NCBI GenBank assembly: GCA_026214975.1
Contig: CM047808.1
Coordinates: 51,686,321 to 51,750,320, forward strand
Direction: 5' to 3'
From: Gentiana macrophylla
Lineage: Eukaryota; Streptophyta; Magnoliopsida; Gentianales; Gentianaceae
Length of the DNA stretch: 64,000 nucleotides
The number at the start of each line of letters is the position of its first letter. The first letter of the stretch is position 1. The notes beneath the pieces were generated by a model, which saw nothing but the letters and a program-made list of their open reading frames with translations, made no database searches and was not told the DNA's origin. The translations under genes were made by a program, and so were the position numbers. This document shows, in pieces, positions 12,961-33,645 of this stretch.

Positions 12961-21463
<8,503 letters not shown>

Positions 21464-22882
21464 ACTGACCGACTTATTTTGCATTTTCGAACTTGTTTAC
21501 TGTTTTGTTGCGTTTGGTATTCTTATTTTAGCCCCGAAGTGTGTTAAGTTTGCACAATTTTCCGAGACATTAAAATGTGTACAAACTTGTTAAAAACGTC
21601 TCATTTCAAATTTGTGAAGAAGTTCGTTCCTCTAAATTATGGGCAATAACTGTTGTGCTAACAAAATAGGGATCGATTTGCTTGTGAGGTCGGCCAAGGA
21701 GAAAACGTTCACTCATTGGGAGGCATGAATCGATTTTATATTGTGAATTTTGGATTTTGTCTTTTGCAGTCTGTGTTTGGTTTGGTCAAGTATAGCTTTT
21801 GTGTTAAAAAGTGAAATACTTGTATTTTTTTTCTTCTTTTTTTGTGTGGTGTGTTTGGACATATTGTTCACTTATGCTCGCATATGAATCTTAAATTTTA
21901 TTGTGATTTAAAAGTTAGTTGGATGTTGCAGGTAGTTTAGCGATTTTTTTTCCCGTTAAATGGTAGTTTCTTTGGATGGTTTATTGCTACACATTATTGT
22001 ATTCATTCGTAAAAGGTAGTTTGGTTCATTGTTACACATTGTTGTATTCATTAGTTTCAAGTATTTATTTACCTCGTCTATTATGTTAATCTTGCACGAT
22101 TGCTTGTTGCTTTTCATGTAATGTGGGTTTTTATGATTATTGATGTAGTAGATGAATGTCCAGTACATCTTCAAATATTCATAATCCTATCCAGAAAACT
22201 TGAAGATCTTCAAATCTTCAAATCTTCAAATCTTCATCCCAAGAACCCTAACCTTAATCCTTTTATTTTCTGATCTGACATGTTATTTTCTCATTTCGTT
22301 TTCTACCCTAAATCCCCCCAAAAAAATTACGAAATTTTTATCACATCTCCAGCACATCTTGTTCTAAAATTTGTCTCATTACACCCAATCCAGATTCAAC
22401 GTAAATCCTGTCTGAAACTACTGATCAATCCAAAAGATCTGTCTAGAAAAAACTGCAGCAGTCAATCATCGTTTGTATTCGATTTCCATGCTTTGGACGA
22501 CTCCAAATTACCTGAAAATTGGTAACATTATAGGAAATTTGCGGATATACATCTTTTATCTTTTGAGTTTTCCCAGATTCATCTTTGTTTCACCACAATT
22601 GGCACCAAAATTCACTGCTATCAATTTGGAATTTTGTGGCGGATTTCACCTGTTCCCGAATAAAGATTGTTTGAGCGAACTATATAAGTCTAAAAAATCT
22701 GAAGATTTGATATTCTCTTGGAAATCATCTTTTCTACAAATTTCATATTTTGAGGTTTTCCAGATTTGACATAGGTTGATCACAATCTGCATGAAAAGTC
22801 ACTGTTTAAATTCTAGAAGTTCTGGCAGCATCATATTTAGAGTTGCTCATTGTTGTGATTCGTTCTTTGGTTGATATCTATA
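21464..22882 (+). other. SRP54 3' flank; no gene seen
   Basis: The first few hundred bases are T-rich and probably hold the SRP54 3' untranslated region, but no single poly(A) signal stands out. A short repeat of the word aatcttca lies at 22205-22236. The stretch 22250-22880 has small open frames without recognisable motifs. It ends at the gypsy1 LTR. Confidence 0.5.
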
Positions 22883-25134
22883 TGTAATGCCCCTTCCCGG
22901 ACACCGAGTTTTTATCCGGAAATCCAAACGTTCGACACTCATAATATTAAATAAATAATATTACACGTAAGCCTCTACTACGTCGTATCAAATAAAAGCA
23001 AACGGAAGCTAAAAAGACTCGGGTAAATTTTTTTTCCAAACAACCAAGAATAGAAACCAAGAACTAAAGAAGGAAATGTAATATTATTACATTGGAAAAT
23101 GAAACCAACGAATCCAAAATGTACGAATTCCAAAGTGCTAAAAATAAACTACAAAATCCAATAATAATCCAAGTCTAGGAAATAAATAAAAGAAATGAAT
23201 GATCAACAATCAAGGTCTTCAACTCCGGGCGCCCTCAAATGTCGTCATCAAAGTCCTCCTCGTACTCTTCGCTTACTTGCTCGTTAGTCTCTCCCCAAAC
23301 ACATAAATAAACATGCATTTGAGGTAAGTACATTGTACAAAGTAAAAGTAGCTTCTACAATTTAATTAGGGTTTATCGTTAAAAATTTGTCTCAATGAGA
23401 CCGACTCAATTTAAGGTTCATTCCATGCCCATCGACACGTCATGACTAAACGTTTCTACTTAACTTATCTTTGTTACATCACTACTCAAGGACACTGCGC
23501 ATGGCGTTCATCAGCCTGAAGATATACTTGCTAACTAACGGTGATTAGCACCGATTAGCTCCGGGGTCTCCTTGGTATGCGTATACGTCCGATGAATTTC
23601 CTCCACTACCTTTCAGCGGTTTAAGGCCAGTAGCGTTGTTCACCTTTTATGAACGTATCACATCCCCGATATGAAAGAGTGCCTAACTGATACTAAATGA
23701 CGTTTTAGTTTTTATCTACACGTATGTAATTATTAATGTGAATTAACTAACCACCTAAGTGTTTTCAGAATAAAAATCACCTTAACAACTCTACTCCTCA
23801 CTTAGACAAATGACTAGACATCACATCTTAACAATTACCACGGACATTGATGAACTCTAGTTCATCAAAGCACAAGCCCTTTCATGCCCTTCCGACGGAT
23901 CCGACTTCAACTCCCTTTAAGAGTACATTCGGTGTTTTAACTGAACGAATCAGAAGTACAATCGAAGCTTGTTCATGTTTAATTAATGTTAACATATCAT
24001 GATTAAGGGTTTAAAACAGTGGAAACACGATTATGAAGCCGAAAACCAAGCTGAAACGCTAAAACAGTAAAAACAAGGTAAAACAGGTCAAACGCCCGTT
24101 TGACATCCTATGAACGCCCGTTCGACATCGAACGCCCGTCCACTAACCACAAACGCCCGTCCGTAAAAAAAAATACATCCTGAATCAAAAGTCTAACCTC
24201 AAACGCCCGTCTGCCTTGTGCAAACGCCCGTTTGAGCTACTATGATCGCAAACGCCCGTTTGCCTAGTGCAAACTCCCGTTCGCCTGGGTTTTTCCCAAA
24301 ATGCTAAAATCTTCAAAACGTGATCTCTAAACCGTTTCTAACCTAATTAACATCGAAAAAATAACCCAGAAAAACACATAACAACTTATCTAATCATACC
24401 ATAGCATCTAGGATCATTGACCAACAAAAAAACACATCTTTCTTGCATCTAAACATCTTAAATCTTGATCTAAACCTCTATAACGATAATTGAAATTGTA
24501 GGAAGAGCCTCTTACATTTTAGCAAGCTTAATCCAAACAAAAACGCAGAAACAGCAGCAAAACTGATCCTTTTCTACAGGAAAACATGTGATAAATCCAA
24601 ACATAGATTAGATTCAATCACACGCTTCTAAACGGTAAAACTACGAATTGATGATTTTGAATCCGTCAAACTCGAACAAGATCAAAACTAGGGCTTTATC
24701 ATACCTTATCAAAGCTTCAACTTTTTGATGTCAAAACGTTGCTCTCTTCACAACGATTCCGGTGCTCGACTCTGATCTGAAAACCATTACGAATTGACTT
24801 AGCAACTAATTGAAAATCCCCCAGCCCTAATTTCTTGCTCACACACGCTGATGATGAATTTAGGAGGTGGAGAAATCTGATTAAAAGGTTAAGGGGCTGA
24901 TTAGGTTGATTTTTCCTTAAATAGGAAAAATCCCATAATTACCTAATTTCAATGATTTTCCTTAATCACCCTTATGCTAAAAATCAGATTTCCTTCCTTA
25001 ATATATACATACATATCTCGAAATTGTGTATATAATTACCAAAAATAATTAAACCCGAATAAAAGGAACCAAACCCAATATTTCGTTTTCGCAAAATGAC
25101 ACGTCTGCCCTTTCCCAAAAATCGGAATATTACA
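22883..25134 (-). repeat. 3' LTR of gypsy1
   Basis: 2252 bp, starting TGTAATGCCCC and ending GGAATATTACA, with matching TGTAAT/ATTACA tips. A polypurine tract adjoins on the pol side, which fixes it as the 3' LTR of a minus-strand element. The flanking base word on the outside is ctata. Confidence 0.85.
24090..24285. promoter_or_regulatory. Array of ACGCCCGT words in the gypsy1 LTR
   Basis: Seven copies of AACGCCCGT, plus one variant with CTCCCGT, occur at irregular 20-50 bp spacing, many extended to GAACGCCCGTTC. Position within the LTR and repetition suggest binding sites. That is inference. Confidence 0.5.
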
Positions 25135-25152
25135 TTCTTCCCCCCTTAAAGG
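25135..25152 (-). other. Polypurine tract of gypsy1
   Basis: Minus strand CCTTTAAGGGGGGAAGAA lies immediately before the LTR, the expected plus-strand primer for reverse transcription. Confidence 0.8.
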
Positions 25153-25169
25153 AGTTTCGTCCTCAAAAC

Positions 25170-25806
25170 TTAGAACATACCTGGTAAGTCCATAAAATTT
25201 GGGAACTCGCTGATCATATCGTCCTCAACTTCCCAATTAGCTTCATCCGGTGAATGATTGCTCCATTGCACCAGAACCAAAAAAATCAACCGTCTCTTAA
25301 TCATCTTTTCTTTCCAGGCCAAAATTCTGATTGGTGTCTCATCATATGCTAGATTATCTTGAAGAATCTCCGGATCAACTGTAGTCTCAACATCTGTCTT
25401 GGTCAAACACTTCTTCAACATTGATACATGAAACACGTTGTGGACTCTTGACATGGATTCCAGTAGCTTAAGCTTATAAGCCAACGGTCAAATTCTTTCT
25501 AGAATCTCAAAAGGTCGAACATACCTCGGGCTTAACTTTCCCTTTTGTCCAAAACGTTTCACTCCCTTCATTGGTGAAGCTCGTAGGTAAACTCTTTCAC
25601 CAACCTCAAACTCAAGAGGTCTCCTTCTAACATCTGCCCAACTCTTCTGTCTGTCTTGAGTTGCCTTCAAATTCTTCTTGACCAACTGAACCCTTTCTTT
25701 AGCTTGCTCAACCAATTCTGACCCGGTGGTTTGTCTTTCCCCGACTTCATCCCAAAACAGCGGCGTTCTACATCTTCTTCCATACAACGCTTCAAACGGT
25801 GGCATG
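25170..25806 (-). pseudogene. Gypsy1 integrase C-terminus and chromodomain
   Basis: The upstream half reads PPFEALYGRRCRTPLFWDEVG, the GPY-containing C-terminal part of integrase (SPRYVRPFEILERI). A frame break near 25487 follows. Then LAYKLKLLESMSRVHNVFHVSML leads into a chromodomain (ETPIRILAWKEK...VLVQWSNHSPDEANWEVEDDM). In chromoviruses this domain directs insertion to particular chromatin. One aromatic position of the cage is kept (Trp in VQWSNH); the rest cannot be judged by eye. Confidence 0.8.
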
Positions 25807-25811
25807 CCTAT

Positions 25812-27549
25812 TGTTGGTCCCTTGGAAAGGCTAACACAAGTTTAGAGGGGGGTTGAATAAACTTGTCCCTAAAAGCGGATTTAAAGCAAATTAAGGTTCG
25901 ATTAAAAACTTGTGTGGAGTTAAGTGACAAAGTGAGATTAAGTCAAAGCCGACTTAAGTTGAAACTCGAGTCAACCGGCAAATGATATGATTTTAGCCTT
26001 TTTCTTGATCTTGTTATTCTATTATGAAAATCGAGTGTTGTGGAATCGAATTACGTGAATGTCGGGCCAGTATTTGTGAGGAGTATAACAATCAAGTATC
26101 ACAATCTCAGTAAGTAAATCTTTGAATAAATAAATAAATAAATGCGTAAAGTAAATAAGGCGGATATTATAGAGGTTCCGGTGGTGTAATCCTATCGTCC
26201 TCTCTTCTTCCTGTGGTGCGGAGGAAAATTCCACTAGAACTTCTTGAGGTGAATCACACAAAAGTCCTAAACTATAGTCCTTGGCTAATCCCTAGCTTCA
26301 CTATCTAAACAGTTGTAGAACAGGTAGAATTGCTGCTCTTCAAATGCTTGAACCACTGGTCCTTAGAGGGTAGGATTGCATCTTCTCCAGCTACCACCAC
26401 AAACAGAGTCTTCCAGACTGCTTGTCACAACTGTCCTTGGTGAAACCTTCCCGGTTTGCTTCACAGTCTAAAACCTTTGATGTAGAATCAAGGTTGGGCT
26501 GAGAATCAATAACTTGATTCTTGTTTGTGGTTCTTCAAAGTGTTGGATTCTTGATAAATTCTTTGTAGCTTGAACACTTGAAGAAATACTAGATATGATC
26601 TTGTTATAGTTCAGAGATGATAGCAATTCGAATAGAATAGACTGATGCACAAAATTGCTTGTTGATTCTTGTATATGCTCTGTTCTATATATTTTGTTGT
26701 TGTTGCAAAGTCTTCTATTTATAGTGTGAAGTCCAACGTTCATCTGGCTTCAATTTGAATTGTATCAACGTCATCTTGCAACGGCTATATTTTCGACCGT
26801 TCTGCATGTGTCGATAACTCATCCAATGAAATTGTTTTCTTTACAACGTTCATTTGTACTTTCGGTTTGTTGGATGGTGACTTATAAAACCGAGTTTCCT
26901 TTATCGCTTTGTATCGAGTTTTTCTTTTGTCGGTTTCTAATCGACTTGAAGCATTAATCGAGATTTTACTCTTCTTCAAATATCGGTACTCTGTTTTCAT
27001 CGATTATAATTGACTTAATCGAGTACACCATGATTCATTATCATCTAAGAATTCATTGTCCTTATGATTCTTAGGTCTTCATACAAGATCCATAAAGTCT
27101 GCTCAGTCACCACAATCTTGCACAAGTCCAACTTTCTGATCTCGACTTGTAATCTTCATAATCGAGTTTGAACCCTCGATTCTTCATTCTTCAATAACGA
27201 GTTTGAACCCTCGCTTCTTGATCTTTAGATAAGTCAATCGAGTCTCAGAACTCTCAAATGAACTTACCTTCTTCGATTTCATGTAGGTGTATTACGAAGT
27301 CGGTTTGCTTGTCTCGATGATTTCGATTTTCTAAATGATTTCCGCCGCTTTTACGACACACTAATAATTCTACGATGCTTGTCTGATGTAACCTATACAA
27401 ATATCGACTCTAGTAAAACTTATACATTCAGTTCTAGACATCTTTTAGCTTTCTATAACAGCTGGCTTCAACACTTCATCAATGGGGTTAAGATAATATT
27501 TTAACAAATAAGATGAATTATCATCAAAACATAAATTTTATTTCCAACA
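25812..27549 (-). repeat. 3' LTR of the copia element
   Basis: 1738 bp from TGTTGGTCCC to TTTCCAACA. It matches 54091-55834 over its length, with many small indels between the two. Minus-strand polypurine sequence (AAAAAGTGGGGAAAT, 27550-27564) adjoins it. Confidence 0.9.
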
Positions 27550-27564
27550 ATTTCCCCACTTTTT
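27550..27564 (-). other. Polypurine tract of the copia element
   Basis: AAAAAGTGGGGAAAT on the minus strand directly before the 3' LTR. Confidence 0.75.
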
Positions 27565-27687
27565 GATGATGCCAAAACTCTCCTAAAAAAGAAAAGCTTA
27601 AAGATCAAAACAATGTAAAAGCTGAAAACTGGTTTTCATTAGAATGAGCAAAAACTGGATAAGTACATTTTGTTCAAATAACTGTGA

Positions 27688-29241
27688 TTAAAGACTAAGC
27701 TTCTTCTTAGCTTTTTGCATGACTGAGTCATATCTTTTTTCTTTGTCATACAAGCGAAAATCTTCTTCAAGCTTGGAGTCTTCCTTTGAAAAGGTCTTGT
27801 TGTAGTCAACTTGACTACTTTCTTTCCATCTTCTCCATTGAATTAGCTTGGGTAAGCTTGAGTCTTTCAAGTAGTAATTTTCAAATTCTACTAGATCGGC
27901 TTTCATTTGTTCAGTATTGTCTTTAATCTTCGCTTTATCATCAATCCTCCGATTCTTCTTATGTTGTGCAATTTTTTGCTTTGATTAAATATCGATGTAA
28001 AGTAGTTCAAGGATTCCTCAAATGTTACATCCCTTGTACTTGGCTTTAATAGGATTGTAATCTTTCATAAACTGTGTCCACAGATCCTTTGTAAGAGTAA
28101 CTCTTCTGTCTCCAAGTTGATTATATTTTTCAATAAGTTGATCATCAGTTAACTCTTTCTTCAAAAATTTAGGATCTGATCTGTATCTTTGTTATTCTTC
28201 TTCAAGTCGCTTCATTTCTCCAAGTAATTTCAGCTTTTCTTCTTCAGCTTCCCCCTTTTTGGCAACATATAACTGATCTACCAAGGCATGGGTTGCTTTT
28301 TGATCTTCGGAAATCTGGACCTGAGAAGCAAGTACTTCCTTAAGCTGAGTTTCTAACCCGTAGATATGCTGATTTATATGCCAATGAGCTTGAGCATGAG
28401 TTTCTCTATCTACTGCGGTTGAATCTTCGAGTTGTTGTTTGAGTAACACAATCTCTGAAGCAGAACTTGAACTTGATTTGTGAATCATCTTTAGTCTTGC
28501 ATGAATCAAACATCGATTCTAGTTCTATAATCAATATATCCAAAGTGATGTTTGATAAAAGGCCATTCTCTGTATCTCTCGACCGAGTACAATTATCAAG
28601 TTTTCATGAACTCTGGCCAATTCATCCTTAGATAGAAAATCAGAGGGATCATATGTAGCTTCTATTTGATCCTTATCCTGAGTATTATCAGCAATAACCA
28701 TCAGTTGTCTGATTTCATCAGCTGCTTGCTGATTGTCAGTTATCTGATTTCCAACTGGCAATCCTTCTTGCTGTGGTACAGATTTGCGTTGCTAGAGGTT
28801 GAGATTGAGTGACTGTTTGCAAAATTGTAGTATCATCAGCTTCTTTTCTTGACTTATCATGGTCATCATCATCCTTTTTCTTTGAACTGTCTTTAGATGA
28901 TGTGCCTGATTCTATTCTTTTTGCTAGTTCAGTAAATCTTTTGTAACAGTTGTCAAGAAATTCTAAAATAGGAAACAGAGAGTAAAGATCTCTAACTTCC
29001 AATTTCTCTAAGAGTAATTTTTCTTCAGTCTGTAAACTGACATCTCGAGAATCTTCTGGTTGAAGTTTCATTTTCATTAGCTTAATGATTTTGTCGACTT
29101 CAAAAGCGAGTCTTGATTTCGAACCGATTCTTTGTTATGGCGAGAAGTATGGTCGTGATGACATTCTCTTGAGTAACTTCAGTTGTCAATTGATGTTGTT
29201 GTTCCCCCTCAGTTGGTGCTTTCTCACTTGAGATTTCAGGG
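27688..29241 (-). pseudogene. Copia third ORF, C-terminal part (coiled coil)
   Basis: This continues the frame that starts at 48181 and is cut by element B. In order: a segment with LEKLEVRDLYSLFPILEFLDNC; a low-complexity Ser/Lys/Asp stretch (SSKKKDDDDHDKSRKE); DPSDFLSKDELARVHENL; then a strongly helical Gln/Glu/Leu-rich stretch (28509-28192) with heptad spacing, likely a coiled coil; and a basic end (KAKKKLSL) at 27688. Frames change near 28750, 28510 and 27900. In SIRE-type copias an env-like ORF sits here. I see no convincing membrane segment, so env is not claimed. Confidence 0.6.
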
Positions 29242-31029
29242 TGTTAAGGGTGAATTTATACGATTTATATTGATATATTTTATGATAATTTCCCTCATAT
29301 TTGTATAATTTGCATAAGAAACGAGTGTTTAATGGAATTATTGAGTAAATGAGGTTTTTAATGAGTTATTCGTAAAATAAGTTAATTTTGGTGTTTTAAT
29401 TTTGATTTTATGATTATTTGGATGATATTACGTTTTGCGATGTTTTAATGTGTTATAGGTATGTGTTTGATGCTCATATGATGATCAAAAAGAGATAAGA
29501 GTCGAATTACATTAATGATAGAAGAGATAATGATGATTTGGATCGAAGAAGAAGAGATAAGTATGGAAAAATCAAGATGAAGTTGATCCTGGACTGGCGT
29601 CCAGAAGCTTGAACTGGCATCCAGAGTGGACGAGCGTCTAGGAGAGGGAAGTTGATTCAGAGTTGTGAAGATTTTAGTGAACGGGCGTCCAACACTCTGG
29701 ACGGGCGTCCACGGCCGACTTAACCATAGCCGACTTATTTCCCTTTATATAGCAGCCGCACCCTAGCAGCAGCCGCACTAAATACAAATAAAAACATGAG
29801 TTTCTTTCTTTCAATCTTGCTTGGGAGTTCGAAGATGATTGAAGGCTAAGCAATTTGCGGTGGGACAACGGAGGAAACCAACCAACAACCACACCAACTA
29901 GAAGATTTTAAGCTATATCTTTAGTGAGTTAAATTTACTGTTTTTCATCAATTGAATTTTGTAATAATTGTTTATGTTGTATTGAATCGAGAGATCGATG
30001 AAACTACCGTTCTAATTGAATTTATATGAGAATATTGTTCAAGTTGTGATTTCATTCAATTGATGCAATTAATTGTGATTCAAGAGATTGTTTATGATTA
30101 ATTGAGTAGAGTATTGGAGACAATCTCATGATCGTGTTATGCATGCTAGTTTAGTTTTGCTTGAGAAAGAAAACGAAACCCTAGAAATTGATTAAAGAGA
30201 TTTAATCGAATTCGTGATTTGATCATTACTAAAAATCGTACCTTTAGCTCACAATCTAGTTGGGGTTTGTTGGTTGATTGGTGGATTCTAGTTGCCTTGC
30301 CGTTCTTTTAATTCTTTGATAAACCAATTTGTTCGTATCAATTGTGATTGCTACGATTAGTTATTTCAAGAACCTTAGTTGTTTACCGTTTTTTTCTGCA
30401 TATTTCTTTTTCTAGCACGTCACCGGACGCCCGTCCACCCTTAGTGAACGGCCGTCCAGTGTTGAAATTTTTCTGTTTTCTGCTATTTTAGTCACTATTC
30501 TTCGTTTCTATTTTACAATTAATATAAACCTTAGTTTTGTATGAAATTGGTCTCAACATTCGAGAGAGGAGAGATCGATAATTGAATTCACTAAGAGATT
30601 AGGAATTCATAGCTTGAGAAACGGATTCACTAAGGAATTAGGAGTTCGTATCTCGTGTAAAGGTGAAACCACAATATTGAATTAAAATCATGAGATGAAC
30701 TTGGATTGAACTCACTTGGTTTGTATATTGTTTGATTCCATGTATCTTTGTTTTATGTTTTGTTTCTCTATTATTTGTTATAGTTTAGATTTATTTCAAA
30801 TGTTCTATGTGTTTATATGTTTGTTCTTTCGTTTATTTGTTTTCATAAGTAACAATTGAAAGGAATTAATAACACTAGGTTCAACAACCCAATTCCCTGT
30901 GGATCGACCCCTTACTTATTCCGCTTTGCTAGCAATTACCCGGTATTCGGTCGGTTAGGAGTTAGTTTTGCATATAGGTTAGGGTTTATAAATTGTTTTT
31001 GTTTAATGATGCAAAATTATCCCCAAACA
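29242..31029 (+). repeat. Left LTR of element B
   Basis: Starts TGTTAAGGGTG and ends ATCCCCAAACA. A TATA-like TTTATATAG lies at 29744-29752, preceded by GCCGACTTAACCATAGCCGA and GGACGGGCGTCC words. Its middle (29760-30530) resembles the LTR of element D, but not its own right LTR. Confidence 0.9.
29600..29752 (+). promoter_or_regulatory. Putative promoter of element B: GGACGGGCGTCC words and TATA box
   Basis: Five variants of G(G/A)AC(G/T)(G/A)GCGTCC lie in 110 bp. A repeated GCCGACTTA follows, then TTTATATAG. Element D has the same three-part arrangement on its own strand. Transcription start inferred about 30 bp downstream. Confidence 0.55.
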
Positions 31030-31032
31030 AAA

Positions 31033-31050
31033 TGGCGCCGTTGCCGGGGA
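31033..31050 (+). other. Primer binding site of element B (tRNA-Asp type)
   Basis: TGGCGCCGTTGCCGGGGA begins three bases after the LTR end and is complementary to the 3' end of plant tRNA-Asp. The same site is used by element C. Confidence 0.85.
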
Positions 31051-32600
31051 ATTGAATCGGTGTTTTTGTTGAATCTAATTGAGTTAATTTTTCTATTTTG
31101 TTACGATCTATTTTTTTTCTTTCAATAAAGAAGTACCGTTAAATAAATTGAGATTTTTTATTTTGCCGTGTTTTGATAACCATTGGGTTAAGAATGTGCA
31201 AAACCTTTTTACTCAATTTATGAAACGTGAATTATATGTTTGTATGTAATCTAATCTAACCCTCGGTGCTATAATTTGATGGGGCTGCGGTGCTGTGATG
31301 TATGATGTATATTCTGGTTTGTTTTGAATTGATGATCTTTTAAGCTATTTAGGGTTTGCTTTGTTTTCCCTGCGTTTCTGTAGCAAATTCGATGTTTGAA
31401 CGGGCGTTCAAGGTAAGTGAACGCCCGTCCAGTCCATAACACGCAGGTGAACGCGCGGCTGAATTGTTGAACGGCAGTTCAGGGCAACTAGACGAGCGTC
31501 CGGTTTAATCCAGACGCCCGTCCAGTTCATAAATTCCAGGCGAACGCCCGTTTGAAAGAAGGAACGCACGTTTAGGTTCCAATTTTTCTTGACTTGATTT
31601 TAATGCTTTATTTGACGTGGATACTTTCATATGAGCCTCTGTGGCCTCTTTATATATGCGTAGATGTTCTGAACTTGCATGTTTACATCTTTCCATCTAC
31701 TAATCCATGTTAAATAATTGGTTAATTTTTATATACATGCTTCATTAATTGACATGGATGTTTTAATGTGAGCCTCTGTGGCCGTTGTATATATGCGTAG
31801 ATGTCCTGTTCTTTCACCGTTATGGTTTTCTTTCCATCTATTGCAATCCATGTTGAGTAATTCATCTAGCTAGACGTGATTCCAAATTTGACTTATGCTG
31901 TTCCTTTTGTCGTCTATCTAGGGTGTTAGGGTTGTTAAAGGCACGTCTACATAATCGAATTTTGTTGCGCTTCTGTGGCGTTATTGAGTAGATGTTTATA
32001 TATTTGACCTCGCTTAGATTAGGGCGACATCTATGGAATTAGTTGGGCTAGTTTATTTTCTTTATTTTCGTTTTGACTTTTTAGTATAGTTGCATATCAT
32101 TTAGTTGCATTGTATTTTATTCTGTTTTTTTTCTTTTATTTTTATTTATCTTTTTAGTGCACCTAGCCCCGCTACTTTTTAGTATCCTCTATCCTCATTT
32201 CTATATGCACATGTTGGGCTTATTTGTATTGTAAAGCTTCTGTGGCTTTATGTTTGACGCTTAGGTGTCCTGTGTTTTCCCTGTGTGGTGATTGTTCCAT
32301 CTGAGCAATTATATCTTGTGCTTATATCTTGTTTATGATTTATTTTGCCATGTTATATCCCCCTATTCCCCGAGGTACGTTTTGTTTTGTTTTTCAAGTG
32401 TACAGGATATTTGCGATAGCAATTGTGAGCTTTTAGATGAAGCCAGTTTTCCGGTGGATGGTCCACGATCTCTCGATTTCTTCACGCATTTACGGATCTC
32501 GATCTGTACCACCTCCAAAGATTGCCACCTTCGAATTACAATCAGCTAAGTACTTTATCTTTTCTTTAATTCTGCACAACCTGAGGACATGTTGTCATTT

Positions 32601-32616
32601 AAGTGTGGGGGAGGGA
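32601..32616 (+). other. Internal second polypurine tract of element B
   Basis: AAGTGTGGGGGAGGGA closely resembles the terminal tract 1.03 kb downstream. The context GAGGACATGTTGTCATTT is also found at the equivalent places in elements C and D. Confidence 0.65.
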
Positions 32617-33066
32617 ATGATTTGATATGTATCTATACATTTGCTTAATTCGTACGAGTCTATGCAAAAATAAGCTATACATTTTTCGACATTTTTGTTT
32701 TTTGTTTTGTCCCGAGTAGGCAATTCAATTCAATGTTCGTTATTTTTATAGTCATCCAAGCTATATATCATATGTTTGATAAGTTAGTTGTTTCAGCTGA
32801 GATCTATTTTTCACGAGCCATAGTGAACGATGAGCTAATTTATAAAGTTATACCCCTTTTGACGAGTGATTTCTGATTTTCTTATAAGTCATGTGCTTAG
32901 TGCTATGTATATATCTTGAGATTTATGATAGTTTTTATTTAGATCCGAAGTATGTTATAATGTGAATATCTAAGGTTTGAATGTGACAAGTAACATGTAA
33001 CTTATTGTCAAATGAAAAAAGTTGAATTTATAATGAAGTAATTGGGTGTGTCGAAAGCTAGTCAAT

Positions 33067-33215
33067 GATTTGAGTGCGATAGGGTATACCGCGAATGTCC
33101 TATACCACTATGATGACTAAAAGCTCACGACAGTCAGGAAAATCTGCCTTATGATTGGAGTAAGGTAGGGTATATCTCGAATATCCTATTCTGCTATGAG
33201 GGCAAGAGCTTATTC
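33067..33215 (+). repeat. Two tandem ~86-bp units, conserved in elements C and D
   Basis: Each unit reads GATT-GAGT, a TAGGGTATA word, a GAATRTCCTAT word, then CTATGA and an AGCTCA/AGCTTA word. Equivalent pairs lie at 44179-44305 and, inverted, 60740-60890. Confidence 0.7.
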
Positions 33216-33631
33216 TGATGTGAGTTAAAAAAGTGAAATAGTTAAATCAACTTGCAATAAGAAGTGTTATGAAATGAATGAGAGACTAAGTTATCGTCTA
33301 TCTTATCCCCAGTAGAAACTGATAGATATGCTGTAGGGATTATCCTCTGAGTATTTCAGAAAGGCCCTAGATATATTCGATCATTCTTTTTCGGGATATT
33401 TTACGTTTGTAGGGTACATCTTATGAGTGTCATTTATTGCTAGTCTACGAGGGGGTATTAGCTAGTTTTGCTTTGAGTTTCTCAAGTTTGGATTTAGTGG
33501 AAGTTTTCTATGGCTATGCAAACACACGATGGGTGAACTTCGATTTATTGGATCTATGCTATATTGTCCGAGATGTCTGTTTTTTTTGAGCCTAATTTTT
33601 CGTTTTGTTTTGCTCGGGACGAGCAAAAGCT

Positions 33632-33645
33632 AAGTGTGGGGGAGT
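33632..33645 (+). other. Terminal polypurine tract of element B
   Basis: AAGTGTGGGGGAGT immediately before the right LTR. Confidence 0.85.

Larger units (their letters stand above)
31051..33631 (+). other. Non-coding interior of element B
   Basis: No gag or pol motif occurs. It holds eight GAACG(C/G)(C/G)CGTTC-like words (31396-31556) and a degenerate repeat with core GCTTCTGTGGC (near 31633, 31771, 31970, 32236). A block shared with element C follows (TTTTCCCTGT-TGGTGAT, CCGGTGGATGGTCCAC). Next come an internal polypurine tract at 32601 and a twofold ~86-bp repeat (33067-33215). Confidence 0.75.

Noticed and set aside
22250..22780. Open frames downstream of SRP54 as a second gene
   Set aside because: Short overlapping frames in different registers, no motifs, no splice-consistent join.
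24090..24285. CRISPR-like or satellite array
   Set aside because: The repeats are short words at irregular spacing inside an LTR of a plant retroelement.
30856..31128. Open frame repeated at 47140-47370, as a duplicated gene
   Set aside because: Both are the U5 end of the element B LTRs; similarity stops exactly at the LTR borders.
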